The notes below the pieces were generated by a model. That model was not told the DNA's origin, searched no databases, and saw only the letters and a program-made list of their open reading frames with translations. Shown here in pieces: positions 7,122 through 15,709 of a stretch of DNA of 64,000 nt (positions are counted from its first letter, which is position 1; each line of letters starts with the position of its first letter). Location of the stretch: positions 1 through 64,000 of the IMG/VR virus record IMGVR_UViG_3300042518_001688; one strand, given 5' to 3'. The stretch is from a virus. The translations under genes and the position numbers were made by a program.

Positions 7122-7481
7122 ATGTTCGACAAAGCATCCGAGCGTCTGAAAACCCCCAAAGTTACCTTCAGTGATTACCAACTGTACCGCACCAAATCAG
7201 GCAGATACCCTGGTGCGGTATATGTGCAACCTAATCATGGTGATGGATGGTATGCCAGGATTGAGCGTGATGGTTCATTGACCCTCAATCCTGGTCAATA
7301 CAAGAAGGGGTTAGAGGATGAATTATCCTTGCTGGCGCAAAACCCAGTAAAATTCGCTGCTGATTATGGCAAGAGGTCAGGTAGTTGTTGTTTTTGCCAC
7401 ACTACCCTGACCAATCCATTATCCCTGTCGGTTGGCTATGGACCAGTCTGCGCCGGTCGGTATGGGATGCCTTACGGCTAA
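7122..7481 (+). CDS. DUF6011-type small Cys-containing protein
   Basis: The C-terminal sequence SCCFCHTTLTNPLSLSVGYG followed by PVCAGRYG matches the pattern C-x2-C...GYGPxCA of DUF6011 proteins, common in phage and plasmid genomes and probably zinc-binding. The N-terminal 80 residues are strand-rich. It follows the methylase-like gene by 26 bases and may use its transcript. The exact role is unknown; a structural zinc site near residues 89-112 is inferred. Confidence 0.75.
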   Translation: MFDKASERLKTPKVTFSDYQLYRTKSGRYPGAVYVQPNHGDGWYARIERDGSLTLNPGQYKKGLEDELSLLAQNPVKFAADYGKRSGSCCFCHTTLTNPLSLSVGYGPVCAGRYGMPYG

Positions 7482-7485
7482 AACC

Positions 7486-7504
7486 GCACGGGGTGACTAA
7501 GTAC
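7486..7504 (+). other. GCAC...GTAC intergenic element
   Basis: GCACGGGGTGACTAAGTAC directly follows the stop of the preceding gene. It is one of five copies of the same 19-base element, here with a degenerate right arm. Confidence 0.5.
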
Positions 7505-7550
7505 TTCGAGATTAAATAACAGGAACAGCGATCGCCCCTCGGTAGATCGC

Positions 7551-7603
7551 ATTCCCCCAATGGTAGCTAATCGGTGATTGGCTTTCATTGGGGGAATTTT
7601 GTT
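7551..7603 (+). terminator. Strong rho-independent terminator
   Basis: ATTCCCCCAATG (7551-7562) pairs with CATTGGGGGAAT (7586-7597), followed by TTTGTTT. It ends the transcript of the methylase/DUF6011 genes. Confidence 0.9.
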
Positions 7604-7621
7604 TCACACCCCATAAGGACA

Positions 7622-7891
7622 ATGACAATTGAAATTAACGTTGGATGCACTCAATACTCCAACTACGCTAACGCACGGGTCGAAGGGAACTTGGATGACT
7701 CTATAGAAGTAAATAGTCAAGAAGCTTTAGGCGCGATCGCTATTGCTTCTCTTAAACACCTGATGGTAACTGGACAACTGAAGTTAGTCTTAAATGGCAA
7801 AGAAGTTATCACCCAGGAGTTAGATGAAACCCCGTACCAAGACTTCTTTGAAGACTGTCAGTGGTTCTATGACCACGACATCATGAAATAA
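7622..7891 (+). CDS. Hypothetical protein, 89 aa
   Basis: No family is recognised. The frame is open from 7574 but those codons lie in the terminator. AAGGA sits just before the ATG of MTIEINVG, chosen as start. The product is acidic, strand-helix-strand in pattern, and ends in an aromatic-rich helix. It is bounded by terminators on both sides and is therefore a single-gene unit. Confidence 0.65.
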   Translation: MTIEINVGCTQYSNYANARVEGNLDDSIEVNSQEALGAIAIASLKHLMVTGQLKLVLNGKEVITQELDETPYQDFFEDCQWFYDHDIMK

Positions 7892-7945
7892 ACAAATTAC
7901 CCGGAAGAAATTTCGCCGCCTTCCGGGGTTAAAATTCTCACCCAA

Positions 7946-7979
7946 ATCTCATGTTCGACTAGGACATGGGATTTTCTTT
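7946..7979 (+). terminator. Terminator with GTTCGACT loop
   Basis: ATCTCATGT (7946-7954) pairs with ACATGGGAT (7964-7972), followed by TTTCTTT. The loop holds TTCGACTAGG. A near-identical terminator lies at 9617. Confidence 0.8.
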
Positions 7980-8003
7980 ATCAACAAACCAAGGAGTAAA
8001 AGA

Positions 8004-8297
8004 ATGCAATTACAATTAATCAAACAACAAGAAAATAACGTAACTCATGTTTCAGTCCAAATTACTGATCAACTCAGCGATCGCCTAATTCCTGTTGGAA
8101 GTGTGGAACAAGTTGATGGTTTGTGGTGCGCCTGTTTCTATCGCAATAACTATCGCATTATCTCTCATTGTCGAGAGGAAAGAGACGCAATTATTTACAT
8201 GATTCAATACGCCGTAGTTGGCGATAAAATCTCTACAGACGAGTATCACCAACTATGGAATGTCTTGTTTCCAGAAGATGCAGTAGTTATTAGATAG
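8004..8297 (+). CDS. Hypothetical protein, 97 aa
   Basis: No family is recognised. AAGGAGTAAAAGA precedes the ATG, a strong initiation site. The product is a small soluble protein with a beta-rich N-terminal half and a helical, acidic C-terminus. Seven bases separate it from the next gene, so the two are cotranscribed. Confidence 0.7.
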   Translation: MQLQLIKQQENNVTHVSVQITDQLSDRLIPVGSVEQVDGLWCACFYRNNYRIISHCREERDAIIYMIQYAVVGDKISTDEYHQLWNVLFPEDAVVIR

Positions 8298-8304
8298 AGC
8301 AACA

Positions 8305-8583
8305 ATGGAACTAAAACTTAGAAGAAAACCTTGTACAGATTGCCCCTTTCATGATGGTGGTGTTGAATTAACACCGGAATACATGAGCCATGTTATTCAA
8401 TATCTATCGGAAGGCGTGAACCACATCTGCCACACAACAAATAAGCACGTTTGTCATGGAGGTAGAGAGTTGCAATTAAAAATGTTTGTAGCTCAAGGCA
8501 AGATAGAAAAGCCTATAAATGAGTCGCTATTTGAGGCGATGAGGGAATTGGGAATAGAACCTACTCACACTTACGAAGACTAG
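8305..8583 (+). CDS. Small Cys/His-rich protein, DUF6283-like
   Basis: It begins with KPCTDCPF and continues with CHTTNKHVCHG. This C-x2-C-P-F start and the later C-H/C-H pairs resemble DUF6283-type phage and plasmid proteins, thought to bind a metal or iron-sulfur cluster. The spacing to the neighbours (7 and 20 bases) indicates an operon. The family match is by eye only; the metal ligands are visible, the role is not known. Confidence 0.65.
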   Translation: MELKLRRKPCTDCPFHDGGVELTPEYMSHVIQYLSEGVNHICHTTNKHVCHGGRELQLKMFVAQGKIEKPINESLFEAMRELGIEPTHTYED

Positions 8584-8603
8584 GAGAAAACAAGGAGAAA
8601 ACA

Positions 8604-8996
8604 ATGATTGAACTATTTTGGACGGGGAATAAAATCCCGCGTGGGTATGAAGAGTTTGAAATGACTTGGAATACCGAACAGTTTGTAGAAGAGGTGATAA
8701 TTCCAAACTACAACCCAAACGAAAAAGATAAATTGGAGGAACTAAAACTTTTTGCTCCCGTAGAAAAAGGAGAAATTCTTTATTACGAAGCTTATTGGGG
8801 TTTTCACCCCAGAGAATCAGGTGATTTAGACCTGAATCTAGACATATTCGCATTGGTAGAACCAAGCGAAATCGTTAAAGCAGACCGTAAAGATTATGGC
8901 TATGGAGAGAATATTAGCCTGTGGGGAATTGCGCCCACATCTTTAAGACACTGGATTAAAAAAATAGACGAGGATATGGATATATTCCCTCGCTAA
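8604..8996 (+). CDS. Hypothetical protein, 130 aa
   Basis: No family is recognised. AAGGAGAAAACA precedes the ATG. It is an acidic soluble protein with many Trp and Tyr and no Cys, with no visible catalytic motif. It is the third gene of a small operon from 8004 and is followed by a GCACGAAGTAACTAAGTGC element before the next gene. Confidence 0.7.
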   Translation: MIELFWTGNKIPRGYEEFEMTWNTEQFVEEVIIPNYNPNEKDKLEELKLFAPVEKGEILYYEAYWGFHPRESGDLDLNLDIFALVEPSEIVKADRKDYGYGENISLWGIAPTSLRHWIKKIDEDMDIFPR

Positions 8997-9009
8997 AAAG
9001 CTCACAACC

Positions 9010-9028
9010 GCACGAAGTAACTAAGTGC
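9010..9028 (+). other. GCAC...GTGC intergenic element
   Basis: GCACGAAGTAACTAAGTGC lies between two genes. The 4-bp inverted ends and the AACTAA loop are conserved with copies at 4530, 7486, 9597 and 14939. Confidence 0.5.
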
Positions 9029-9054
9029 AACTAACAACCAAAGGAGCAAAAACA

Positions 9055-9588
9055 ATGACCGCAGCAGTTACACTAACAACCAATTCGGGTTATTCATGGA
9101 CGACTTCAGTAAACAAGGATTTATCTTGCCAAGACATTCTTGATTACTTTCTGGACAGCAAATTTGATATTTACCCGACTTGCCACAATGAAGAACGTAT
9201 GGAGCGAGTTGTTAAAGTAAAGATCGTCACGAAAGGCAAAGAGAACGGAGAAGAATTTTATACAACCAAGTCATTCACATCTCAAAGATTCTTGGAGTCT
9301 CAAGACAAAGCCCAAAAAGCTCTTGAGGAAAGTGTGGCAAAGTTTTCCCGTGTATATGTCACACTCGGAAAACATGATGGCTACTTAAAAGGGGTTGTTG
9401 CGACTAACGATTGCGGCGACTGGTTTATGGGTTCTCACCGCGATCGCACGGTAGATATTGATTGGTCAAGAATGAAAAAGGTTGGACTACCTGAAAATTT
9501 AATCTTCTTATTCTCTACCTACAAATCCCTAGAGTTATTAGTAAGAAAAGGTGACAGTTTTGATGTTGTCTTTTCTTACGACTGGTAA
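9055..9588 (+). CDS. Hypothetical protein, 177 aa
   Basis: No family is recognised. The frame opens at 9025 inside the repeat element, but AAAGGAG lies upstream of the ATG of MTAAVTLTTN, chosen as start. It is a strand-rich, near-neutral soluble protein. A HIP1 copy encodes SHRDRTV. It is bounded by repeat elements and closed by a terminator. Confidence 0.7.
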   Translation: MTAAVTLTTNSGYSWTTSVNKDLSCQDILDYFLDSKFDIYPTCHNEERMERVVKVKIVTKGKENGEEFYTTKSFTSQRFLESQDKAQKALEESVAKFSRVYVTLGKHDGYLKGVVATNDCGDWFMGSHRDRTVDIDWSRMKKVGLPENLIFLFSTYKSLELLVRKGDSFDVVFSYDW

Positions 9589-9596
9589 CAGCGATC

Positions 9597-9650
9597 GCAC
9601 GAAGTAACTAACCCAAATCTCATGTTCGATTAGGACATGGGATTTTTTTA
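9597..9650 (+). terminator. Half GCAC element followed by a terminator
   Basis: GCACGAAGTAACTAA (9597-9611) lacks its right arm and leads into ATCTCATGT (9617-9625) pairing with ACATGGGAT (9635-9643), then seven T. The hairpin is nearly the same as that at 7946. Confidence 0.85.
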
Positions 9651-9672
9651 TTATTCACACAGGAGTAAAATC

Positions 9673-10092
9673 ATGGAAATCAAAGCCAAGTACGTCACTA
9701 ATAAGTACATTGACATCTTTGTAGAGGGTGTCACCCCATCAGATACCCACTGGGGAGGGGTGAAAGCTATGCTTGAGGGTGCAAAATTCAAGTTAGAAGG
9801 ATTTGCCTACCGCCGCACATTCGACAACCCCACTGAGTTTAGTAAGTGGTTAAGACATACCAGATCATTAACTACTAAATTCGGTGGTACTGAACCAGAG
9901 GAAATAGTAGACCCACTGCAAAATCTCATGGACATGATTGCCGAGTTCGAGTCCCGGTTCGATGAAATGAACCAGGAGGTATCTGTCCTAAAAAAGTTCG
10001 ACATCTCCGCGCAGGAGAGATTGAACAGCTTGAAGCAGCAATTAGAGCAACAACCGGACAAAAAGCCCCCAGCAAGAAGAAAGAAAAAATAA
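9673..10092 (+). CDS. Zero-frame product of a frameshifting gene pair, 139 aa
   Basis: CAGGAG precedes the ATG of MEIKAKYVTN, chosen over an earlier in-frame ATG that lies inside a terminator. About 60 residues of mixed fold are followed by a helical, coiled-coil-like segment and a Lys/Arg tail (RRKKK). At Lys107-Lys108 the message carries A AAA AAG in the correct phase with AGGAGG 10 bases upstream. A fraction of ribosomes should therefore shift to -1 and continue into the next gene, giving a 566-residue fusion. Function unknown. Confidence 0.75.
   Translation: MEIKAKYVTNKYIDIFVEGVTPSDTHWGGVKAMLEGAKFKLEGFAYRRTFDNPTEFSKWLRHTRSLTTKFGGTEPEEIVDPLQNLMDMIAEFESRFDEMNQEVSVLKKFDISAQERLNSLKQQLEQQPDKKPPARRKKK
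9974..10018 (+). promoter_or_regulatory. Programmed -1 ribosomal frameshift signal
   Basis: AGGAGG (9974-9979), a 10-base spacer, then the slippery heptamer A AAA AAG (9990-9996) in zero-frame phase. A TCTCC/GGAGA stem-loop (10004-10018) follows 7 bases downstream. Order and spacing match the E. coli dnaX signal. The -1 frame is open from the heptamer through to the next gene. All elements are read directly; efficiency is unknown. Confidence 0.8.
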
Positions 10093-10133
10093 TCCCCGAC
10101 ACATTCACCCCAACCGTCAAGTTCCTGGATGAG

Positions 10134-11372
10134 ATGGGGTCGGACAATTTCATTGATATTGACTCTCGCCCTGACCTTGAGTGGGCTAAACGTCATAAAG
10201 GGGGTATCTACACTTTCCATCGAGGTCAACTGGGTATCGCATTCAACGTTCCCCGCAACTTGTGGTGGCAAATTCCCAAAGAATGCTATTTGGGGAGTAT
10301 TGATGATATCCCTCGTTACGTGGAGATTCACGAAGAGGGTTATCTTCCCTGCGTGTGGCGTGATGGGGAACACCGATTCGTCTATGCTAACCAGTTCTTT
10401 CCGGTGTATGCACCGGACAACCAACTGGTTGTTATGGACAAGTTATTACGGATTGCCTCTATTACCGAGCGATTAATAGAGGCAGAATCCACAGAACAGG
10501 ACGACACCCATTGCACCTATCTCCGTAATGGGTTAAACGAGTTGTATTCCGACTTCGTGACCAATTACGGTGCTATCCGCAACTATCAAGTTTACTGGGA
10601 CAATGACCTCTGGTGTGACATGAGGTTAGAGACGTATATCACTAACCTAGTTGATGGGTACGGCAAACTTGCCGACATCTTCACCAAAAGAACCAAGTTC
10701 CCACCTTCTGACCCCGTTGGGCAACAGTTCTTTCAAGATTCAATTCCTGACAGAGTTGAGTCTGCATTGTCTTGGTGTATGGCTTGGTTGGGTAAAGTTG
10801 ATGTTCCTCAAATAGCAGAAAAAGCAGGTGTTGATGAGGCGATCGCTCTGGAAATCCTGCTAGAAAATGAACTGGTTTACCGAGTTCCTGAAGTTGTTGA
10901 GCCTCAGTGGTGGGAAGTATTAGGGGTTGATAAAGATATTGACTCTGATTACCAACTCACGACTGCATGGAAGGAACAGCGCGAGGATGATATTACCTTT
11001 GCACTGACTCTCGATGAGGCATACAAGAAAGCCTTGCCGATAGTTACCTCCCGGTTGCCTTATCCCGACTGGGAGGAAACAGAGGAGGTGGTTATCCTGC
11101 ATCATGCAGGTGGTACTTATACCTATCAAAAAGTACCCTGCAAGTCCGCTCACGGGTACAGCATTGGCACTGTACCCAAAGACTTCAAAGAAAGGTCAAA
11201 AACGGAAACACCTGTGTTCCTGATGAAAGAGGACATAATCGGGGTTTTCGCCAACGAAACCAAGGCTATTCGATGCCTGATTGAATTATCTAGGCATCCA
11301 AAGGCATACATCCACTCTATTGATATGCAAGTCATTATCAAGTTCTATGGCTTGTCTGCACACTGGCATTAA
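10134..11372 (+). CDS. Large unknown protein, probable -1 frame extension
   Basis: There are 412 codons from the first ATG, which has no Shine-Dalgarno sequence. The frame is open 46 codons further upstream, back to the slippery site, so the main product is probably a fusion with the preceding coiled-coil protein. No family is recognised. It is Trp- and acid-rich and soluble. A segment near residues 225-245 (IAEKAGVDEAIALEILLEN) resembles a helix-turn-helix. It is followed after 21 bases by the large helicase gene with its own AGGAG, suggesting joint expression. Confidence 0.7.
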   Translation: MGSDNFIDIDSRPDLEWAKRHKGGIYTFHRGQLGIAFNVPRNLWWQIPKECYLGSIDDIPRYVEIHEEGYLPCVWRDGEHRFVYANQFFPVYAPDNQLVVMDKLLRIASITERLIEAESTEQDDTHCTYLRNGLNELYSDFVTNYGAIRNYQVYWDNDLWCDMRLETYITNLVDGYGKLADIFTKRTKFPPSDPVGQQFFQDSIPDRVESALSWCMAWLGKVDVPQIAEKAGVDEAIALEILLENELVYRVPEVVEPQWWEVLGVDKDIDSDYQLTTAWKEQREDDITFALTLDEAYKKALPIVTSRLPYPDWEETEEVVILHHAGGTYTYQKVPCKSAHGYSIGTVPKDFKERSKTETPVFLMKEDIIGVFANETKAIRCLIELSRHPKAYIHSIDMQVIIKFYGLSAHWH

Positions 11373-11393
11373 CAAACATTAGGAGAAAATATC

Positions 11394-14300
11394 ATGGCTT
11401 ATCAAGATAAACGTACATTTTTGAGTGGTGACTTAGGCGAGAAATTAGAAAGGGTTAGAAGAGTAGTAGAAATAGATCCATCTTTTAAAAGAGAAGAGGA
11501 AGCGATCGCTAACGCTATCCCCAAACAAATACCTATTGAGTTGATTGACCTTTCCCCTGGTACGCAATGGATACCCACTACAACTTATGAAGAATTTATC
11601 TTGGAAACCTTTGGGGTTGAATGCAAGCTATTCTTCTCCCCCACTATGGGAGTATGGGACATTGTTGTCACAGATAACAAAGCACTAAAGAGTGAAAATA
11701 ATCCCCACGTCGAAGTTACCAAGAGAGAGAAGGGTGAAGACTATCAAGCGTGGGTTTATGCGATCGCTGAATCCATCAACAATGGTATTTTCACTTCTAT
11801 GTTCCACTTTAAATCCCCACCTGGGATTCAGTATGATACTGACAAGCAAGTTGTCAGAGCAAAGCAGGATGAACTCACGGATACTTTTGTTAAATGGTGC
11901 AGGAAAAATAAAGGTGAGGAACTGCAAAAACTGTATAACCGCAGATTTAATAGTGCGGTAATTCCTAACTGGGATAATTCAGCACCTAAGAACCTGAAGG
12001 AAATATTAAAAACTGCTGGTATGACTGGCAGGTTAAACGGTGTTAAAAAGTTTATTGATGTCTTTGTCCAAGAAGACGGAAGTGTTGTACAAGAAGAACG
12101 GATTGTAGAGGATGGGGTGCTATGGGTAGATGCGCTTCGCCCTTACCAGTTGGATGCAATATGGCGCATGGCTACCCAACCCTGCAACGGATTGTTAGGG
12201 CTGGAGGTAGGGTTAGGTAAAACCGCCTGTGGTATTGCCACTGCTATGTTGAGAAGGTATCTGAAAACCAGCAACTTGACGATGGTTGTGGTGCAAAAAT
12301 CCACCCTGCTCCAATTCGATAAAACCTTTCGGGAGATGTTTCCCAACGCCAAGGTTCTATGCGCCAAGAGTAATGACATGAATCAAAAATCAAGGCAATC
12401 GTTCTTGGCGAAGGCTGTCCTGTGGGAATGGGACGCAATCATCCTAACTCATGATAATTTTCAAGCAATTCCGGTGCGATCGGAAACAAATCGGGTTTAT
12501 ATCCAAAGAAAACTCGATTTGATTGAGTGGGAGATGACATCTATTGAATCATCTGGTGAAGTGTCCTATAAAACCAAGGGGAGGAGAGGTAACTACGTCC
12601 TCAAAAGGCTAGAGGCGGAAAGGGATAAGCTCAACAACGATTTATTAAAGTTAGAAAAGGACAGAGACGGTGGTATCCGCTTTGAGGATATTAACCCCTC
12701 GCTATTAATAGTAGACGAGGCGCAGAAGTACAAGAACAATCACTATGCCTCAAAAATCCAAGCCAAGGGGATTGGTGGTTCTCAATCCAATATGGCTCAA
12801 GACCTGGATATAAAGTTAGGGTTCTTGCGAGAAACCCGTGATAACCCTAACTTCCTGTTATTTATGACAGGAACGCCCGAACCCACCAATTCAATTGCGG
12901 GGGTGTATGTTTACCAGATGTATTTACACCCTGAAGAGTTGGAGAAACGAGGTATCAAACATTTTGACGCTTGGGCGCATCAGTTTGGTAAAGTTGTAAC
13001 TCGTGCCGAATACTCCCCGTCAGGGGGATTTGTGGAAACCACAAGGTTCTGCAAGTTTGTGAATATGCCTGAGTTATCGCTAATGTACAAGATGTCGCTC
13101 CACTACAAGCGATACTACCATGTGCAAGGTCAAGCAGGGTTCAAAAGACCAGAACCAAAAGAAATGAGGGTATCTTCACCGCTAACTGACTTCCAGATAC
13201 GTAGGATGGATCAGCTTTGCGATCGCTACAATGCACTCAAAATCGGCGTTCCTCTCAGATTCCCTGATCGGGACAACAGGGACGGGTGCTTGATTTACCA
13301 AGAAAGAGACTCAGAAGGCAAGAAGATAGGTAAACCGCAACGACTATACCATCCAGGGACGACTAACCCCATCAAGGATGAAAATGTTGCTAGTGATTAC
13401 GGACTTGTTTGGAGCGATCGCCCCGACGGGTATCTTGATGTCTATAACGAAATGCGGCGGTTAATGATTGCCCCGCAGTTTGAAGACCTTGATGAAGTCG
13501 TATTCAGTACCGATAAGATTGCTAAATGTGCCAGAAATATCTACCGGATATGGAAGGCAACAAAGAAAAGGCAAAGCACTCAGTTAGTATTCTTGGACAT
13601 GGGTGCGCCTAACGGTGGTTGCAAATTCCAAGCCTATCAATGGTTAAAAGAGCGATTAGTTGAATATGGGATACCCAAGGGAGAAATTGCCTTTATTCAA
13701 TCGGCAAAAACTGACCAAGCAAAAGCCGACTTATTCGATAAGGTTAACGCTGGTGAGGTTAGGGTACTAATCGGACACCGTGAGTCTATGGGTGTTGGGG
13801 TCAATGTCCAGAAGAAAGTTGTCGCCATGCACATGGTAGACATCCCATTCCGTCCTGACCAGAATGAGCAAGCGATCGGTAGAGGTATCAGGGATGGCAA
13901 CGAGAACGAGAAGGTTCTCATTCTCTGGTATATTTACCGCGCCAAAAAAGGCAGTAGTCAATGTAGTGCTGATACTGCATCAATGGATCTATTAGCCATT
14001 AAAGCTAAACAGCAATTCCAAGTTCTTGACGGTGACGCTACCGCTAGAGAGGTAGAGGAAGAAGACCATAAGAGTGCCGCTTACGCTGCTTTATCAGCCT
14101 ACGCCACTGGCGACCCAAGGCACATGGAATTGGCTAACTTGAAATCTGACATAGTTGGTGTATACGCCAAACATCGGTTGCTGGAAACCGAAACCATTGA
14201 CTTGAGAATTAATTTGTCTTCAACCCAAGAGCGTATCAAGAGCATGACCAGGAAACATGAGTTCTTACTTCCTGATGTGAATAGTGTAGAGACTAACAAA

Positions 14301-14909
14301 CATCGGTACTTCTCCGACAACCACTTTGCAATAGTGATTCATTCCAGAGGTGGGATACCAATGCTGTACGCTGGTTTCCAGAAGGGTTCTGAGTCCTTCG
14401 AGTTGGATGTACTGGAAAAAGTGGATAGGTGTGTTATTCGATATGAAGATGAGAAAGCTGTTAATACTCGACTAAGTATTGGGCAATCTCAGGAACGCGC
14501 ACGATTGGCATTACGGGGTAATATTTCCGACTTAGAAATGAAATATCAGGACACACCCATGCCTCAAATCCCAATTACAACAATTGGTTCTATTGGTGGT
14601 ATGCCCATCTTGTATCGAGCAAGAATTGGCTTGTTCTTGCAGGGATACGACCAAAACTACGAGATTAGTAGGGGGGAAACGGTAGTTCTCAAGAATATCA
14701 TAGGGGCATACTTGGGTATCCCCCAAAGACAACAGGCGATCGCTGACAACATCAAAAAAGCAGAAGATTCTATCGCCCCAATGAGCAAGGATCTTAATGA
14801 AAAATCACTCAGAAAGAGTGAAATAGCCAGGGAGTTGGAGGAAATGGAGTTCCGTAAAGCCCAACTTGAACGGGAGTTACATCCCAAAAAGGATGCTCCT
14901 ATTGAGTAA
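11394..14909 (+). CDS. Giant SNF2-like superfamily 2 helicase
   Basis: A complete DEAD-like/SNF2-like motor. Walker A is GLGKT (about residues 273-277), motif II is IVDEAQKYKN (about 437-446) and motif III is MTGTPEPT (about 490-497). Motif V/VI is SMGVGVNVQ and QAIGRGIRDG (about 800-835). N- and C-terminal extensions of about 260 and 330 residues surround the core, the last part being coiled-coil. In related phage and plasmid proteins a methylase domain is often fused to this helicase; here the methylase-like protein is encoded separately at 5020. A DNA remodelling or protection role on entry is inferred. AGGAGAAAATATC precedes the ATG. Confidence 0.85.
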   Translation: MAYQDKRTFLSGDLGEKLERVRRVVEIDPSFKREEEAIANAIPKQIPIELIDLSPGTQWIPTTTYEEFILETFGVECKLFFSPTMGVWDIVVTDNKALKSENNPHVEVTKREKGEDYQAWVYAIAESINNGIFTSMFHFKSPPGIQYDTDKQVVRAKQDELTDTFVKWCRKNKGEELQKLYNRRFNSAVIPNWDNSAPKNLKEILKTAGMTGRLNGVKKFIDVFVQEDGSVVQEERIVEDGVLWVDALRPYQLDAIWRMATQPCNGLLGLEVGLGKTACGIATAMLRRYLKTSNLTMVVVQKSTLLQFDKTFREMFPNAKVLCAKSNDMNQKSRQSFLAKAVLWEWDAIILTHDNFQAIPVRSETNRVYIQRKLDLIEWEMTSIESSGEVSYKTKGRRGNYVLKRLEAERDKLNNDLLKLEKDRDGGIRFEDINPSLLIVDEAQKYKNNHYASKIQAKGIGGSQSNMAQDLDIKLGFLRETRDNPNFLLFMTGTPEPTNSIAGVYVYQMYLHPEELEKRGIKHFDAWAHQFGKVVTRAEYSPSGGFVETTRFCKFVNMPELSLMYKMSLHYKRYYHVQGQAGFKRPEPKEMRVSSPLTDFQIRRMDQLCDRYNALKIGVPLRFPDRDNRDGCLIYQERDSEGKKIGKPQRLYHPGTTNPIKDENVASDYGLVWSDRPDGYLDVYNEMRRLMIAPQFEDLDEVVFSTDKIAKCARNIYRIWKATKKRQSTQLVFLDMGAPNGGCKFQAYQWLKERLVEYGIPKGEIAFIQSAKTDQAKADLFDKVNAGEVRVLIGHRESMGVGVNVQKKVVAMHMVDIPFRPDQNEQAIGRGIRDGNENEKVLILWYIYRAKKGSSQCSADTASMDLLAIKAKQQFQVLDGDATAREVEEEDHKSAAYAALSAYATGDPRHMELANLKSDIVGVYAKHRLLETETIDLRINLSSTQERIKSMTRKHEFLLPDVNSVETNKHRYFSDNHFAIVIHSRGGIPMLYAGFQKGSESFELDVLEKVDRCVIRYEDEKAVNTRLSIGQSQERARLALRGNISDLEMKYQDTPMPQIPITTIGSIGGMPILYRARIGLFLQGYDQNYEISRGETVVLKNIIGAYLGIPQRQQAIADNIKKAEDSIAPMSKDLNEKSLRKSEIARELEEMEFRKAQLERELHPKKDAPIE

Positions 14910-14938
14910 AGTATCAGGATATATTTTAGATATAAGCC

Positions 14939-14975
14939 GCACGGGGTGACTAAGTGCGGTATGTTCGATTCGATT
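14939..14975 (+). promoter_or_regulatory. GCAC...GTGC element plus GTTCGA palindrome
   Basis: GCACGGGGTGACTAAGTGC (14939-14957; flanking bases extend the stem to CCGCAC/GTGCGG) is followed by GTTCGATTCGATT (14963-14975). It is the same composite arrangement as at 4530-4564, again directly before a gene with an AAGGAG site. Confidence 0.55.
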
Positions 14976-14991
14976 ATTACCAAGGAGAGCT

Positions 14992-15240
14992 ATGACATTA
15001 CAGGAATTACTGCAAGGCAAGTACAATGTAGTCGAATATCGGGGTGTTTCCATTAACAGCTTCGGTGATTATGTTGCTGGGCCTGAAAAATTTGAATTAG
15101 AGGATGAACTTGATCTTGGTGGTTTCTGCTGGGACTACGAGCTTGACGAAGAAGCACCTGATGACTTCTTAAACAAACCATCAGGTGGGGTGGTCGTCAA
15201 AGACCAAGATGGTCACAGGTTTGTTTACGTTTTCAAATAG
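14992..15240 (+). CDS. Hypothetical acidic protein, 82 aa
   Basis: No family is recognised. AAGGAGAGCT precedes the ATG. The product is very acidic in the middle (EDELDLGG, LDEEAPDD) and beta-rich at both ends. Acidic small proteins of this kind are common in phage early regions, sometimes as DNA mimics, but nothing specific supports that here. A 130-base HIP1-rich gap follows before convergent genes. Confidence 0.65.
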   Translation: MTLQELLQGKYNVVEYRGVSINSFGDYVAGPEKFELEDELDLGGFCWDYELDEEAPDDFLNKPSGGVVVKDQDGHRFVYVFK

Positions 15241-15373
15241 AGTAAATAGCGATAGCGATCGCACAAACCAAAAGCGATCGCGTCAAACAGCACATATAGT
15301 GAAAAATAAACGATAAAACCCAATCAAGAGGCGATCGCCTTAATTGAGCAAGGACTGAAAAGATTAAACATAG

Positions 15374-15709
15374 TTAACTCCTAGTAATAGTAGAGATTCT
15401 GTAGTTTCCAGAAGTCCCAGCATAAGTGTAAGTATCTGTTACTGATAAAGATAAGGAAGCAGATGAATAAGTAATTGTAGAAACTCTTGCATCGGCAGTA
15501 CCAGCATCTAAATAAGAATAAGTTTCTACCTTGTCATTAGCTATTAATATTTGCTCTATTTTAGTTTTTGCGGGAATGCGATCAAGTAAAGTTGTGAAAT
15601 TTACGTTAGCTGCTGCCTCAGCGTTAGCGATCGCTTGTCGGGCTTGTTCTTCAGAGTAAGTGCCACCTAGTCCGTCAAGTGGTAAGTAATCGTCTAATTT
15701 GTTAGTCAT
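15374..15709 (-). CDS. Probable virion-associated protein, 111 aa
   Basis: Soluble, with an Ala/Glu-rich helix after MTNKLDDYLPLDGLGGTYSE and a Ser/Thr/Tyr-rich, strand-forming C-terminus typical of phage structural decorations. It overlaps the upstream gene by 8 bases, which indicates translational coupling. Its neighbours are another strand-rich protein and the portal, supporting a virion role. The exact component is not identified. Confidence 0.65.
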   Translation of the reverse strand: MTNKLDDYLPLDGLGGTYSEEQARQAIANAEAAANVNFTTLLDRIPAKTKIEQILIANDKVETYSYLDAGTADARVSTITYSSASLSLSVTDTYTYAGTSGNYRISTITRS

